This document shows, in pieces, positions 51,561 to 60,405 of a DNA stretch of 64,000 nt; position 1 is the first letter of the stretch; each line of letters begins with the position of its first letter. The position numbers were made by a program, and so were the translations under genes. The notes under the pieces are model-generated. The model was not told the DNA's origin. It made no database searches and saw only the letters and a list, made by a program, of their open reading frames with translations. The DNA is taken from contig CAKOPC010000002.1 of NCBI GenBank assembly GCA_934098705.1, positions 1 to 64,000 of the forward strand, read 5' to 3'. The DNA is from an uncultured Bacilli bacterium (GTDB lineage: Bacteria; Bacillota_I; Bacilli_A; RF39; UBA660).

Positions 51561-52169
51561 ATGGGTAAATTACAGTTAAGTAAAAGAGCAAACTGGGAAA
51601 GTACAAGTGGTAAAAAGGCAGAAAAAGCAGAACAAAACTTATATAAAGTTTTTGAAAAAGAATTTAAAAATACAAAATATATTTTATATAAAAAGCCTAC
51701 ATTTTTAAAAGATTTATATGCAAATGTAAAACTTGATGATGAAGTTTTAAAAGCAATTTATAATCCAAATATTGATTTAAAGAAAACAAAATGGGGCATT
51801 TGTCCTGATTTTGCTATTCAAAATAAAGAAACAGGTAAAATTCTTTTTGGAGAGATAAAAAGACAAGATGGCTGGGTTGAAGGAAAAAATCCAAGTGCAG
51901 GAAGAGGTAATGCTCACGAAAGATTCTGCAAATTCTTCACACCAGGATTATTAAAAGCATGTCGCAAAATTGGAAAAATAAAAAGTAAAGAAATTCTCCC
52001 ATTTTGGGTAGTCTTTGAAGGAGATGTTACAAGAGATCCAAAAAGAGTAAGAGAAATAACTTTTTTATTTGATAAATATAACAAAAACTTTTTTATGTGG
52101 CGTCCTAATGAAACTGGTGATGTGTTAATTAATCACTTTAACAAATACTTAAAAAAATATTTAGACTAA
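51561..52169 (+). CDS. Type II restriction endonuclease, MunI-like (predicted CAATTG)
   Basis: 202 residues, the same length as MunI of a mycoplasma. PD-ExK nuclease motif: D83 in GICPDFAIQ, E98 and K100 in LFGEIKRQDG. D83 and E98 match the reported positions of the MunI active site. MunI cuts C/AATTG; because length, motif position and an MT-A70 partner agree, the same target is predicted here. By eye, no CAATTG was found in the window. GGAGG precedes the ATG. Terminator follows. Confidence 0.85.
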   Translation: MGKLQLSKRANWESTSGKKAEKAEQNLYKVFEKEFKNTKYILYKKPTFLKDLYANVKLDDEVLKAIYNPNIDLKKTKWGICPDFAIQNKETGKILFGEIKRQDGWVEGKNPSAGRGNAHERFCKFFTPGLLKACRKIGKIKSKEILPFWVVFEGDVTRDPKRVREITFLFDKYNKNFFMWRPNETGDVLINHFNKYLKKYLD

Positions 52170-52187
52170 AATTCTAAATATTTTTTA
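52157..52187 (+). terminator. Terminator after the restriction gene
   Basis: AAATATTTAGA pairs with TCTAAATATTT, followed by TTTATATG. The stop codon lies in the hairpin. Confidence 0.8.
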
Positions 52188-52199
52188 TATGTTTTATTA

Positions 52200-52847
52200 T
52201 TATAAATCTAAAATATCAAAATTAAGTATTAAATCAAATAGTTTTTTATCTTTATATTTTTCAGCCACTTTATAAATTAATTTAGTTATAAAGTAAGCGA
52301 TAACAGAAGCTGTAAAGCCTGATGCTATGCCTCCTAAAATGTCTGATGGATAATGTACCATTAAGTAATTTCTTGAAATACCCATTAAGATTAAAAATAT
52401 AAAAGCACTCCAACCTTTCTTTTTATCACAAATCAAAAATACACTCATTGCAAAAGCAGAAGCAGCAGTTGCATGTCCTGATGGAAAAGAAAAACCATCT
52501 TCCATAACACTTCCAGCATCATTCCACCATGTATTATAAACACCTAAAGTATCTATAAAAGGTCTTGGTCTTGCAATTAAATCTTTTAAAATAATATTTG
52601 TAAATATTGCCCCACAGCCAATAGCACCAAAAATACATATTCCAAGTTTTCTTGTCTTTTTAAAAAGCATTAAAATAATAGATAAAAGTATTAAAAATAT
52701 TCCCTTTTCTCCAAGTAAACTTATAAACTTAAAAAAAGGTGTAAAGAAACCATTTGTTGCCTCTAAAAACTTATGTAAAGCCTCTAAAATTGCATAATCA
52801 TACGAAGCAAAAGCATTATTAATTAAATTTGCTACATTAAATAACAT
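52200..52847 (-). CDS. PAP2-family membrane phosphatase
   Basis: 215 residues with five to six membrane helices. The three PAP2 motifs are complete: KDLIARPRP, PSGHATA, and SRNYLMVHYPSD. Such enzymes remove phosphate from undecaprenyl pyrophosphate or phosphatidylglycerol phosphate; the substrate cannot be chosen from sequence. It is convergent with the R-M genes, so it is probably a host gene. Confidence 0.9.
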   Translation of the reverse strand: MLFNVANLINNAFASYDYAILEALHKFLEATNGFFTPFFKFISLLGEKGIFLILLSIILMLFKKTRKLGICIFGAIGCGAIFTNIILKDLIARPRPFIDTLGVYNTWWNDAGSVMEDGFSFPSGHATAASAFAMSVFLICDKKKGWSAFIFLILMGISRNYLMVHYPSDILGGIASGFTASVIAYFITKLIYKVAEKYKDKKLFDLILNFDILDL

Positions 52848-52911
52848 AAATTACCTCCATATTTTTACATATTTTTTAAACAAGTTAAACAAAATTAATT
52901 CATTATTTTGT

Positions 52912-53715
52912 TTAATTATTACTATTTGTTATATAAATATTACCTGCACTTGCATCAATATAAGTAATATTTACACCATTACCATATACTTTATCTTCCA
53001 AAACTTTACCATCTATTAAAACCTTACCTACACTTTTATCAATGATAAATTTATAATCTTTAATGTCATCTTTTATATTCATATTTAAATTGCCAACACC
53101 AAGATCTAACTTAGTATTACCATAAAATATACCATCTATTGTAATATTTGATACACCACCATCTAAACTTAAATTGTTAAAAACAGAATTATTAATAGTA
53201 ACATTACCTGCCCCAGTTTCTATCTTAGCATTTCTATTTACCGTTAAATCATTAATAGTTACCTTACCAGCTTCAAAATCTGTTTCAAAAAAGTCTGTAA
53301 CTAGCTTTTCTACTTTTACACTACCAGTATCAACTTCTAAAGAAGTTTCATAAAGTTTATACCCTAAAGGAACAGTAATTGTTACAACTTGTAGCATTTT
53401 ATTATTAAGTAAGCTATGATTTTTTTCTTTGATAACAAGTTTGTTACCTTCCTCATAAATTTCTATATATTTACTTGAAGTATCAAAAGTAAATTCTTCT
53501 CCTGATACAATATTTAAAGATGTAGCCTTTAAATCAATATCAAGTGTATCTATATTTTTTGAAATACTATAATGTTTTATACTATCAAAACCATCATCAA
53601 AACCTATGCCTGTAATACTTGAAAAAGCAAATATAATTCCTGATACAATACTAATAATTATAGATATTGCAAAACAAATTGCTAAATATTTTATTATCCT
53701 TTGTATTAACGTCAT
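52912..53715 (-). CDS. DUF4097-family beta-helix-like membrane protein
   Basis: 267 residues with an N-terminal membrane helix (about 10-32) and a C-terminal repetitive beta domain: DIDLKATSLNIVSGEEF, EVDTGSVKVEKL, ETGAGNVTINN, DLGVGNLNMN. Short T/G-N repeats every 20-24 residues fit the DUF4097/putative adhesin beta-solenoid. These proteins often accompany LiaF- or PspC-like stress proteins, as here. The start overlaps the stop of the LiaF-like gene. Confidence 0.8.
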   Translation of the reverse strand: MTLIQRIIKYLAICFAISIIISIVSGIIFAFSSITGIGFDDGFDSIKHYSISKNIDTLDIDLKATSLNIVSGEEFTFDTSSKYIEIYEEGNKLVIKEKNHSLLNNKMLQVVTITVPLGYKLYETSLEVDTGSVKVEKLVTDFFETDFEAGKVTINDLTVNRNAKIETGAGNVTINNSVFNNLSLDGGVSNITIDGIFYGNTKLDLGVGNLNMNIKDDIKDYKFIIDKSVGKVLIDGKVLEDKVYGNGVNITYIDASAGNIYITNSNN

Positions 53716-54386
53716 TTTATACTAGCTCCTCCAAATATACATGTTATATTAAGATAAATAGTATGATTATTGTTAGAGAATACTTTATCTTTTCTCTCAT
53801 CACTTACTCCCCCAAATATAGGAACACTGTTTACCTTTAAATTAACATCTTTAGAAAGTTTTATATCAAGTCCACCAAATACACATGTTGCATTAATAAC
53901 AACATCTTCTTTTATATTAGCACCTTCTAAATTTAACTTTACACCACCAAATATAGAATCAATAGTGCATCCTTTAAAATCTTGATTATCATAATTTATA
54001 TCATTGCCTGCAAAAGAAGCATTATAATATGGCATACCTTCTTTAGTTTTATTTATAGTTTTAATCTCTTTACTAAATTTACCATCAAACATAATTGATA
54101 AACCAATACCAATTAAAATAATAGGTAAAAGAATCTTCCAGAAAACAGCAAAACTAAATAAATTATTAGAAGCTAAAAGTAATAATACTCCAACTAAAAT
54201 TCCTATAAATGTTGATACTTTAACACCTTCTGTAAATAATGAAATAACACAAGGTACAATTATAAATAAAGTCCACCAACCATCAAATAGTAAATTTACT
54301 TTCACAATATTAAAGGAATTAAGAAAAATTAAAACAGCAACTACTATAAAAAACAGTCCCCAAATAACATTTTTATAAGATTTCAT
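53712..54386 (-). CDS. LiaF-like cell envelope stress protein
   Basis: 224 residues. Four short membrane helices at the N-terminus (about 5-105), then a C-terminal beta-rich domain with the DUF2154/LiaF_C pattern: DSIFGGVKLNLEGA, ATCVFGGLDIKLSK, SVPIFGGVSDERKDK and ITCIFGGASIK. LiaF-like proteins restrain or report cell-envelope stress signalling. No LiaRS-type kinase is nearby. Coupled by a 4-bp overlap to the DUF4097 gene. Confidence 0.85.
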   Translation of the reverse strand: MKSYKNVIWGLFFIVVAVLIFLNSFNIVKVNLLFDGWWTLFIIVPCVISLFTEGVKVSTFIGILVGVLLLLASNNLFSFAVFWKILLPIILIGIGLSIMFDGKFSKEIKTINKTKEGMPYYNASFAGNDINYDNQDFKGCTIDSIFGGVKLNLEGANIKEDVVINATCVFGGLDIKLSKDVNLKVNSVPIFGGVSDERKDKVFSNNNHTIYLNITCIFGGASIK

Positions 54387-54439
54387 AAAAAATTCCTCCT
54401 TAAAATAATTATAATATATAAAATTTAAATTTAAAAGAT

Positions 54440-54467
54440 AAAACTATCACATACACTTGATAGTTTT
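54440..54467 (-). terminator. Terminator of the CcdA-like operon
   Basis: AAAACTATCA pairs with TGATAGTTTT around CATACACT; T residues follow on the minus strand. Confidence 0.8.
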
Positions 54468-54475
54468 AAACATTT

Positions 54476-55684
54476 TTAAAAATTAAACATTATCCACTCT
54501 GGTTTTACAATTAATAATATTCCTATTATAAGCATTAAAATACCCCCAATAAGTTTAGAATATTTACTATATTTATTAGAAATACCACTAACCTTTAAAG
54601 TAAGCATAGCAATAACAAATACTATTATATCGTCAAGCAAAAAGAATAGTATGTATAAAAGTGTGTAAATAAATGCTGTAAATCCATGTATATTATTTAT
54701 AGCAAGTATACTAGAAAATAACATTGGTAAGCCAGCAGAACAAGCAAGTTCCACAATGTTTACACTAACAGCAAGTGTTATAACACCAATTAATGCAAGA
54801 ATAAAATTTTGTTCTTTTGTAAACTTCTTTATCTTTTCAAAAATACTTTTACGTTTTTTGACACTTGTTACATTACATCCAACATCTTTTACTTTTACTG
54901 ATTTATAAAAACCATATAAATTAAATAAAGCACCTACTATAGCAATTATAGCAATTATTGTCCTAATTATAACTGACGCACTAAATGATTCTGCTATTTT
55001 TAGCCACGACATCATAATAAGCATATAAACAAAGGCTGATGCCACTAAAAAAGTTATACCAAGTATCCATTTTCTTTTTTTATTTTCCATGCCAAGTAAA
55101 GAACTTATCAAAAATAATAATACCCACATAGCACATGGATTAAATCCATCAACAAGTCCTATAACTATAGACATTAAAACAAGAGAAGTGTTTTTAACAT
55201 CTATTTTACCAAGAAAAGGTAAAACTTCTTTATTTTCATTATTAACATTATCTTTTTTATTATCATCATTACTATTACTATTATCTTCTTTACTATCATT
55301 ATTATCTTTTGTATTATTATCATCAATCTTTTCAATACCTAAGTATTCTACAATTAAATTTTCTATTTTTTCGTTATACTCTTCCATATAACCAAGTACA
55401 TAATCATCACCAATAACTAAAAAAGGAACTCCATTTTGCTTTACACCAAGTCTTTCTTTTTCATCAAGCATTTTACTTTCATTATCACGATTTTTATATA
55501 CTTCATACTCTTCTATGGCTAAAGAATCATACTTTTCTTTAAGCTCTGCCAAAAATACTTTTTCCCTCCTGCAATGAGGACAAGAATATCCATAATAAAG
55601 CTGTATACTATCATCCTTTGCACTTACATTTAAAGTAAATAAAGATAAAATAACAACAAATAATATCTTTATAAATTTTTTCAT
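54476..55684 (-). CDS. Redoxin plus CcdA-like membrane electron carrier
   Basis: 402 residues. A signal-like start (MKKFIKILFVVILSLF) is followed by a glutaredoxin-like domain with YYGYSCPHCRREK (about 28-125), an acidic Asn/Asp-rich linker (about 125-155), and six membrane helices of the CcdA/DsbD-beta type with the two Cys (GFNPCAMWV and VELACSAGLP). It probably relays electrons from cytosolic thioredoxin to extracytoplasmic thiols. The stop/start overlap links it to the thioredoxin gene at 55681. Confidence 0.85.
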   Translation of the reverse strand: MKKFIKILFVVILSLFTLNVSAKDDSIQLYYGYSCPHCRREKVFLAELKEKYDSLAIEEYEVYKNRDNESKMLDEKERLGVKQNGVPFLVIGDDYVLGYMEEYNEKIENLIVEYLGIEKIDDNNTKDNNDSKEDNSNSNDDNKKDNVNNENKEVLPFLGKIDVKNTSLVLMSIVIGLVDGFNPCAMWVLLFLISSLLGMENKKRKWILGITFLVASAFVYMLIMMSWLKIAESFSASVIIRTIIAIIAIVGALFNLYGFYKSVKVKDVGCNVTSVKKRKSIFEKIKKFTKEQNFILALIGVITLAVSVNIVELACSAGLPMLFSSILAINNIHGFTAFIYTLLYILFFLLDDIIVFVIAMLTLKVSGISNKYSKYSKLIGGILMLIIGILLIVKPEWIMFNF

Positions 55685-55932
55685 AATACTTTCTCCACTG
55701 CTTTTATAAATTCCTCTTTTTTATGTTCTCCAACAAGTCTTTTTACTTCTTTACCATCCTTCATGAATATAAAAACAGGCAATATATCCCCAACATTATA
55801 CTCTTCTATTTCATCCATATCATAATCAAGGCTTAATACTTCTATATCTTTATCCTTGATAAAATCATTAAATATTCTATTCATAACAAGACAACTATTA
55901 CACCATAAAGCAGTAATTTTTACTATTTTCAT
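55681..55932 (-). CDS. Short thioredoxin-like protein
   Basis: 83 residues from ATG 55932 (GGAGAAG 5 nt upstream). The redox motif is TALWCNSCLVM (CNSC) and the fold continues through DILPVFIFMKDGKEVKRLVG with the cis-Pro. It is shorter than ordinary thioredoxin. It sits between a cysteine desulfurase and a CcdA-like electron carrier, with overlaps on both sides; it may feed electrons to the membrane carrier. Confidence 0.75.
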   Translation of the reverse strand: MKIVKITALWCNSCLVMNRIFNDFIKDKDIEVLSLDYDMDEIEEYNVGDILPVFIFMKDGKEVKRLVGEHKKEEFIKAVEKVL

Positions 55933-57044
55933 TTTAACTTCTCCATACATTCTTTAAAACATTTTAAAAATTCTAATACATCTTCCTTACTAGTTTTATA
56001 AGATAAACTTATCCTTATACTATGTGTTGCCTTATCTAAATCATTTGTTAAAGCTAAAACTGCCTGGGATACATTATTCATACTACAAGCTGTTTTAGTT
56101 GAAATATATATATTATATTCTTCTAACATATGTTGCATAGTTTCAGGTTTAATATCCTTTATACTTAAATTTATTATATGTGGTATACAATAATCATTAC
56201 TATTTATAAAAACATTATCCATCTTGCTTAAATTATCCTTTAAATAAGAATTTAGTTCTTTTACATAATTATATTTTTTGTCAAAATCTTCATAAACAAT
56301 CCTTAAAGCTTTAGCTGTTGATGCAATAAGAGCAGTTGGAGGAGTACCACTTCTAAAAACAGTTGTTGATTTTCCACCATGTATTAAAGGTTCAATTACT
56401 ATATTACTTTTTTTATATAGAACACCTATTCCTTTAAAACCATAAAACTTTTGTGCTGAAAAACTTGCTAAATCAACATATTTTAATGATACCTTTTCCT
56501 TACCAATACTTTGGGTTATATCGCTATGAAAAAAGGCTCTACTATTTTCTTTTATAATCTTACCTATTTCATCTAAATCTTGTCTTATACCTATTTCACT
56601 ATTTACACTTGCGATACTTACAAGAATAGTATCATCTTGTAATTTATTTTTTAAATCTTCTAAATCAACCTTACCATTTTTATCCAAATTAACAAATGAA
56701 ACACTAAATCCTAAGTTTTGTAAATATGATAAAGGTGCAACAATAGAGGAATGCTCAAGATTTGTTGTAATAATATGTTTGCCTCTATTTTGATATTTAA
56801 AACATATTCCCTTTATCGCTGTATTATTTGCTTCACTTGCTCCACTTGTATAAATAATTTCATCACTATTAACTCCTAAAATATCTGCTATCTGTCTTGT
56901 TGAAGCATCAATTAAAGCTTTAGCTTCTGTTCCAAGTTTATGTAAAGAATTAGGATTACCAATAAAATTATTAGTTACTTTAACATATGTATCTAAAACA
57001 TCTTTATCAACTGGTGTTGTTGCACTATAATCTAAATATATCAT
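55929..57044 (-). CDS. Cysteine desulfurase (NifS/IscS-like)
   Basis: 371 residues, PLP-dependent. It frees sulfur from cysteine for Fe-S clusters or thio-modified tRNA. Seen: YLDYSATTPVDKDVLD, TSGASEANNTAIKG, the PLP lysine in DLASFSAQKFYGFKGIG, and the catalytic Cys in STKTACSMNN. It lies upstream of thioredoxin and the CcdA-like gene with 4-bp overlap. No iscU gene is adjacent. Confidence 0.92.
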   Translation of the reverse strand: MIYLDYSATTPVDKDVLDTYVKVTNNFIGNPNSLHKLGTEAKALIDASTRQIADILGVNSDEIIYTSGASEANNTAIKGICFKYQNRGKHIITTNLEHSSIVAPLSYLQNLGFSVSFVNLDKNGKVDLEDLKNKLQDDTILVSIASVNSEIGIRQDLDEIGKIIKENSRAFFHSDITQSIGKEKVSLKYVDLASFSAQKFYGFKGIGVLYKKSNIVIEPLIHGGKSTTVFRSGTPPTALIASTAKALRIVYEDFDKKYNYVKELNSYLKDNLSKMDNVFINSNDYCIPHIINLSIKDIKPETMQHMLEEYNIYISTKTACSMNNVSQAVLALTNDLDKATHSIRISLSYKTSKEDVLEFLKCFKECMEKLK

Positions 57045-57055
57045 TTTAAAACTCC

Positions 57056-57379
57056 CTATTTTGCTCTAAATAAATAATTTATTAAATAAATTAAAAACCA
57101 TACAAAAAATACTATTAATATCCAAGATAAAACATCATAAAATAAACCAGTTGAATATTTAGCTAATATTTCAAAAATTGAACCTGGAATATTTCTATTA
57201 ACAAAATCTGCAACTTCATCTATTCCTAAATGATTTGCAATATAATTTACAAGTCTTAAAAATATTTCAACAATTCCAATTAAATATGTAACCCATTTTA
57301 TATCTCTTAATAAAAATATAACTAAAGCAACTAATACTAAAAATACTATTAAATCCATACTACTTAATACCTCCAACAT
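57056..57379 (-). CDS. Small membrane protein
   Basis: 107 residues with an N-terminal hydrophobic stretch (about 5-25), an amphipathic middle, and a strong hydrophobic segment near the C-terminus (about 80-103). The protein is acidic and positively charged at the end (NYLFRAK). A GGAGG site precedes the ATG. It may be the last gene before the cysteine desulfurase unit. Not recognised. Confidence 0.55.
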   Translation of the reverse strand: MLEVLSSMDLIVFLVLVALVIFLLRDIKWVTYLIGIVEIFLRLVNYIANHLGIDEVADFVNRNIPGSIFEILAKYSTGLFYDVLSWILIVFFVWFLIYLINYLFRAK

Positions 57380-57442
57380 TACAAAAATAATTATACCATG
57401 CTACATAGAAAAGTTAAAGAAAAAATAATAATTACTAAAAAT

Positions 57443-58219
57443 TTATTTAACGTTTTTTGACTTATCTATAGCCTTGCAACATAAATTGCATAAAGGACAC
57501 TTTAAACATAAAGGATTCGTAGGAAAGCAAAAAGTTCTCCCTAAATTCCAAAAGGCAGTTGTTAACTTACCTGGAAAAGAAGGATACAATTTCCTTGCTT
57601 CATCTATTATTTCTTTTTGATTATCATTTTCAACAAGTCCAAGTCTTAAAAATAATCTACGAATATGAATATCATAAGCAATATCAATATTTTCTTTATC
57701 TAAAATATTAACATTCATATCTCTAACTAATATTAAAGTTCCAAGTGATGCTTTTTTATGACTTATTCCTTTAAATTTTTCCAAATTTGAAACTATAGAA
57801 GCAGCACTTTGCCCTTTCCATATGTTAGAAGCATTAGAATCATACTTATTAACTATATCATAAATTGCACTATAAATATAATTAGCCATTTTTTTAGGAT
57901 ATCTGTGTAATGCCTTATTTTTCCTAATTAAATTTTCAAGTTTTGCTTCATTATACTCTTTTAATATTCTATTAAAGTCAAAATAACCTATTCTTTTAGA
58001 CAATTTATATGGTAAACTCCAAGCAACAGATGCATTTACTGATTGGTCTGCTATTAAACCAATAATAAAAGCATTTACATTATTATAAATAAAATCTTTT
58101 TCCTCATTTTCTAGTAAATTAGCCTTTAAAATACTGCTTTCATCCTCTATTTTTTCTAAATATTCTAAAACTGCTTTCAATATATTACTCTCTTTTTCAG
58201 TCAAATTGTTACCTTTCAT
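57443..58219 (-). CDS. Endonuclease III-like HhH-GPD DNA glycosylase
   Basis: 258 residues from ATG 58219 (AGGAG 9 nt upstream). HhH-GPD fold: GISHKKASLGTLILV with the catalytic Lys, then the Asp in YDIHIRRLFLRLGL, and a C-terminal Fe-S loop CFPTNPLCLKCPLCNLCC. It resembles Nth/MutY-type glycosylases that remove damaged bases. The substrate is not clear; the N-terminal 90 residues extend beyond the standard core. Confidence 0.8.
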   Translation of the reverse strand: MKGNNLTEKESNILKAVLEYLEKIEDESSILKANLLENEEKDFIYNNVNAFIIGLIADQSVNASVAWSLPYKLSKRIGYFDFNRILKEYNEAKLENLIRKNKALHRYPKKMANYIYSAIYDIVNKYDSNASNIWKGQSAASIVSNLEKFKGISHKKASLGTLILVRDMNVNILDKENIDIAYDIHIRRLFLRLGLVENDNQKEIIDEARKLYPSFPGKLTTAFWNLGRTFCFPTNPLCLKCPLCNLCCKAIDKSKNVK

Positions 58220-58304
58220 AAACAAACACTCCTAATATTAATTAAAACTTAAAGAAAGAAAAAAAACAAGATTTTTTCATATATTTTACTAGGGAGCTTA
58301 TCTT

Positions 58305-58625
58305 ATGAATTTGGATCATAAAACATCAAAAACTTATACTATAATAGCTTGCATAATTGGTTTTGCACTAATAGATGACCTAACAGCAAACGAACAAAAT
58401 GCATTAGGTAATTTTTTATATTTAGTAGCCCAAATACTAGAAACAAATAGTGCACTGCAACAAAATATCGAAGAAAAATTAAAAGGTGTTACAACAAATA
58501 TAAATAGTAAAAATGCTAAAGGAGGAGGTACACCTTTTACAGATAATTATATAAGTAATGATGTACTTAAAAAGTTAATAAAAGATGTTGATTTAATTAA
58601 GGAAACACTAGAAAATTTAAAATAA
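58305..58625 (+). CDS. Small conserved-looking protein, unknown
   Basis: 106 residues, starting MNLDHKTSKTYTIIACIIGF, with a hydrophobic patch (about 10-22), then FLYLVAQILETNSALQQNIEEK and a Gly/Asn-rich turn (NAKGGGTPF) followed by a helix. It resembles short proteins of the gut Bacilli genomes, but no function is known. It is a single gene immediately upstream of RNase J. Confidence 0.5.
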   Translation: MNLDHKTSKTYTIIACIIGFALIDDLTANEQNALGNFLYLVAQILETNSALQQNIEEKLKGVTTNINSKNAKGGGTPFTDNYISNDVLKKLIKDVDLIKETLENLK

Positions 58626-58702
58626 CATAGACTTTTTTTTAAAAATATTATATAATGTTACTGGTTAATTCTTTTATATGAGTTAAAAAGGAGGAAAAAT
58701 TT

Positions 58703-60382
58703 ATGTTATTTAAACCTAACAAGACATATGTCTTTGCTTTAGGTGGATTAGGTGAAGTTGGAAAAAATATGTATTGTGTAATGCATGGCAATGAAATTAT
58801 AATCATTGACGCTGGTGTTTTATTTCCAGATGAAGAATTACACGGTATTGATTATGTTTTACCAGATTTTGATTTTTTAAAGAAAAACGAAAAAAAGATT
58901 AAAACTTTAGTAATTACACATGGTCATGAAGATCATATTGGAGGCATACCATTTTTATTACAAAATGTTAATATTCCTTCAATTTTTGCACCTAATCAAG
59001 CCTATGCGCTTATAAAGAAAAAATTAGAAGAAAGAAACATTAACTATAAAGGATTAAGAAGTTATACAAGTAATGATAAGTTAAAATTTAAAAATTTTGA
59101 AATTTCGTTTTTTAGAACAACCCACTCTGTTCCAGATTCTCATGCAATATATGTAAAAACACCAGATGGCAATATCGTTCAAACAGGAGATTTTAAAATG
59201 GATTTAACACCTATTGGACCAGTTTGTGATTTTGCTAAAATGGCAGAAATTTCAAAAGAAGGAGTAACACTTCTTATGGCAGATTCAACTAATGCTTTAG
59301 ATGAAGGGTTTTCTCTTTCAGAATCAAAAGTTGATGAAGCACTACATGAAGTATTTGCAAAACATCAAAGTAGAAGACTTATAATTGCCACCTTTGCCTC
59401 TAATATATACCGTTTAAAACATATTATCGAAACAAGTAAAGAATATGGAAGAAAGGTATGTATATTTGGTAGAAGCATGGAAAACAACATTAATATATCA
59501 ATCGAAGGTGGATATATTGATGCCAAAGATGTTATAGTAACTGCAGATGTTGCTAATAATTTAAAACCTGGCGAAGTTGTACTTTTATGTACTGGTACAC
59601 AAGGAGAACCACTTGCTGCATTATCAAGAATTGCCGATGGTATCCATAAACAAATAACACTTCGTCCTGATGATGTTGTTATATTCTCATCATCTGCTAT
59701 CCCAGGTAATGCTAATGCTATAGCAAGAACTATAAATAATCTTTACCTAAAAGGTGTTAAAGTATACACAACATCCAATGAAAGAGAAATCCATGCATCA
59801 GGTCATGCTATGAGTGATGAATTAAAACTTATGATAAGACTTATTAACCCTAAGTACTTAATGCCAATACATGGTGAATACAGAATGCTTAAAAAACACG
59901 CAAAATGGGGTATTGAATGTGATATACCAAAAGAAAACACCTTTATCTTAGATAATGGTGATGTGTTAGAACTTGATAATGGAACTGTTTCCCATGTTGG
60001 TAAATTTGATGTTAATGAATCATATGTTGATGGAAGTAGAATTGGAGAAATATCTGGTGCAGTATTAAATGATAGAAAAATAATGGCAAATGATGGAATA
60101 TTAGTTATAATTGCTAATATTAACATTGAAAATAGAAAACTTTTAGGAAAGCCAATGATTACAACAAGAGGTTTTATCCTAATAAATGAAAATGAAGAAC
60201 TTATAAATAAAATAGAAAAAGTTGCTACTAAATCAATTATAAAAGAATTAAAAAATAAAACAGCAACTTATCAAGATATAAAACAAGAATTAACTAAAGA
60301 TGTATCAACATTTATAAAAACTGAAACAGGTAGAAAACCAATAGTTCTTCCAATAATTTCTAATATAAAAATAGAAAAATAG
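58703..60382 (+). CDS. rnj: Ribonuclease J
   Basis: 559 residues, typical length. RNase J is the metallo-beta-lactamase-fold 5'-exo/endoribonuclease that drives mRNA decay and rRNA maturation in Firmicutes. Seen: FALGGLGEVGKNMY, the metal motif ITHGHEDHIGG, TTHSVPDSHAIYV, ADSTNAL, FASNIYRL and the C-terminal HASGHAMSDELKLM with MPIHGEYRML. The gene stands alone on the plus strand with its own promoter and terminator. Confidence 0.96.
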   Translation: MLFKPNKTYVFALGGLGEVGKNMYCVMHGNEIIIIDAGVLFPDEELHGIDYVLPDFDFLKKNEKKIKTLVITHGHEDHIGGIPFLLQNVNIPSIFAPNQAYALIKKKLEERNINYKGLRSYTSNDKLKFKNFEISFFRTTHSVPDSHAIYVKTPDGNIVQTGDFKMDLTPIGPVCDFAKMAEISKEGVTLLMADSTNALDEGFSLSESKVDEALHEVFAKHQSRRLIIATFASNIYRLKHIIETSKEYGRKVCIFGRSMENNINISIEGGYIDAKDVIVTADVANNLKPGEVVLLCTGTQGEPLAALSRIADGIHKQITLRPDDVVIFSSSAIPGNANAIARTINNLYLKGVKVYTTSNEREIHASGHAMSDELKLMIRLINPKYLMPIHGEYRMLKKHAKWGIECDIPKENTFILDNGDVLELDNGTVSHVGKFDVNESYVDGSRIGEISGAVLNDRKIMANDGILVIIANINIENRKLLGKPMITTRGFILINENEELINKIEKVATKSIIKELKNKTATYQDIKQELTKDVSTFIKTETGRKPIVLPIISNIKIEK

Positions 60383-60403
60383 TCAATTTAACTTGGCTAT
60401 TTT
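60376..60403 (+). terminator. Terminator after the RNase J gene
   Basis: AATAGTCAA pairs with TTGGCTATT (one G-T), followed by eight T residues. Confidence 0.85.
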
Positions 60404-60405
60404 TT

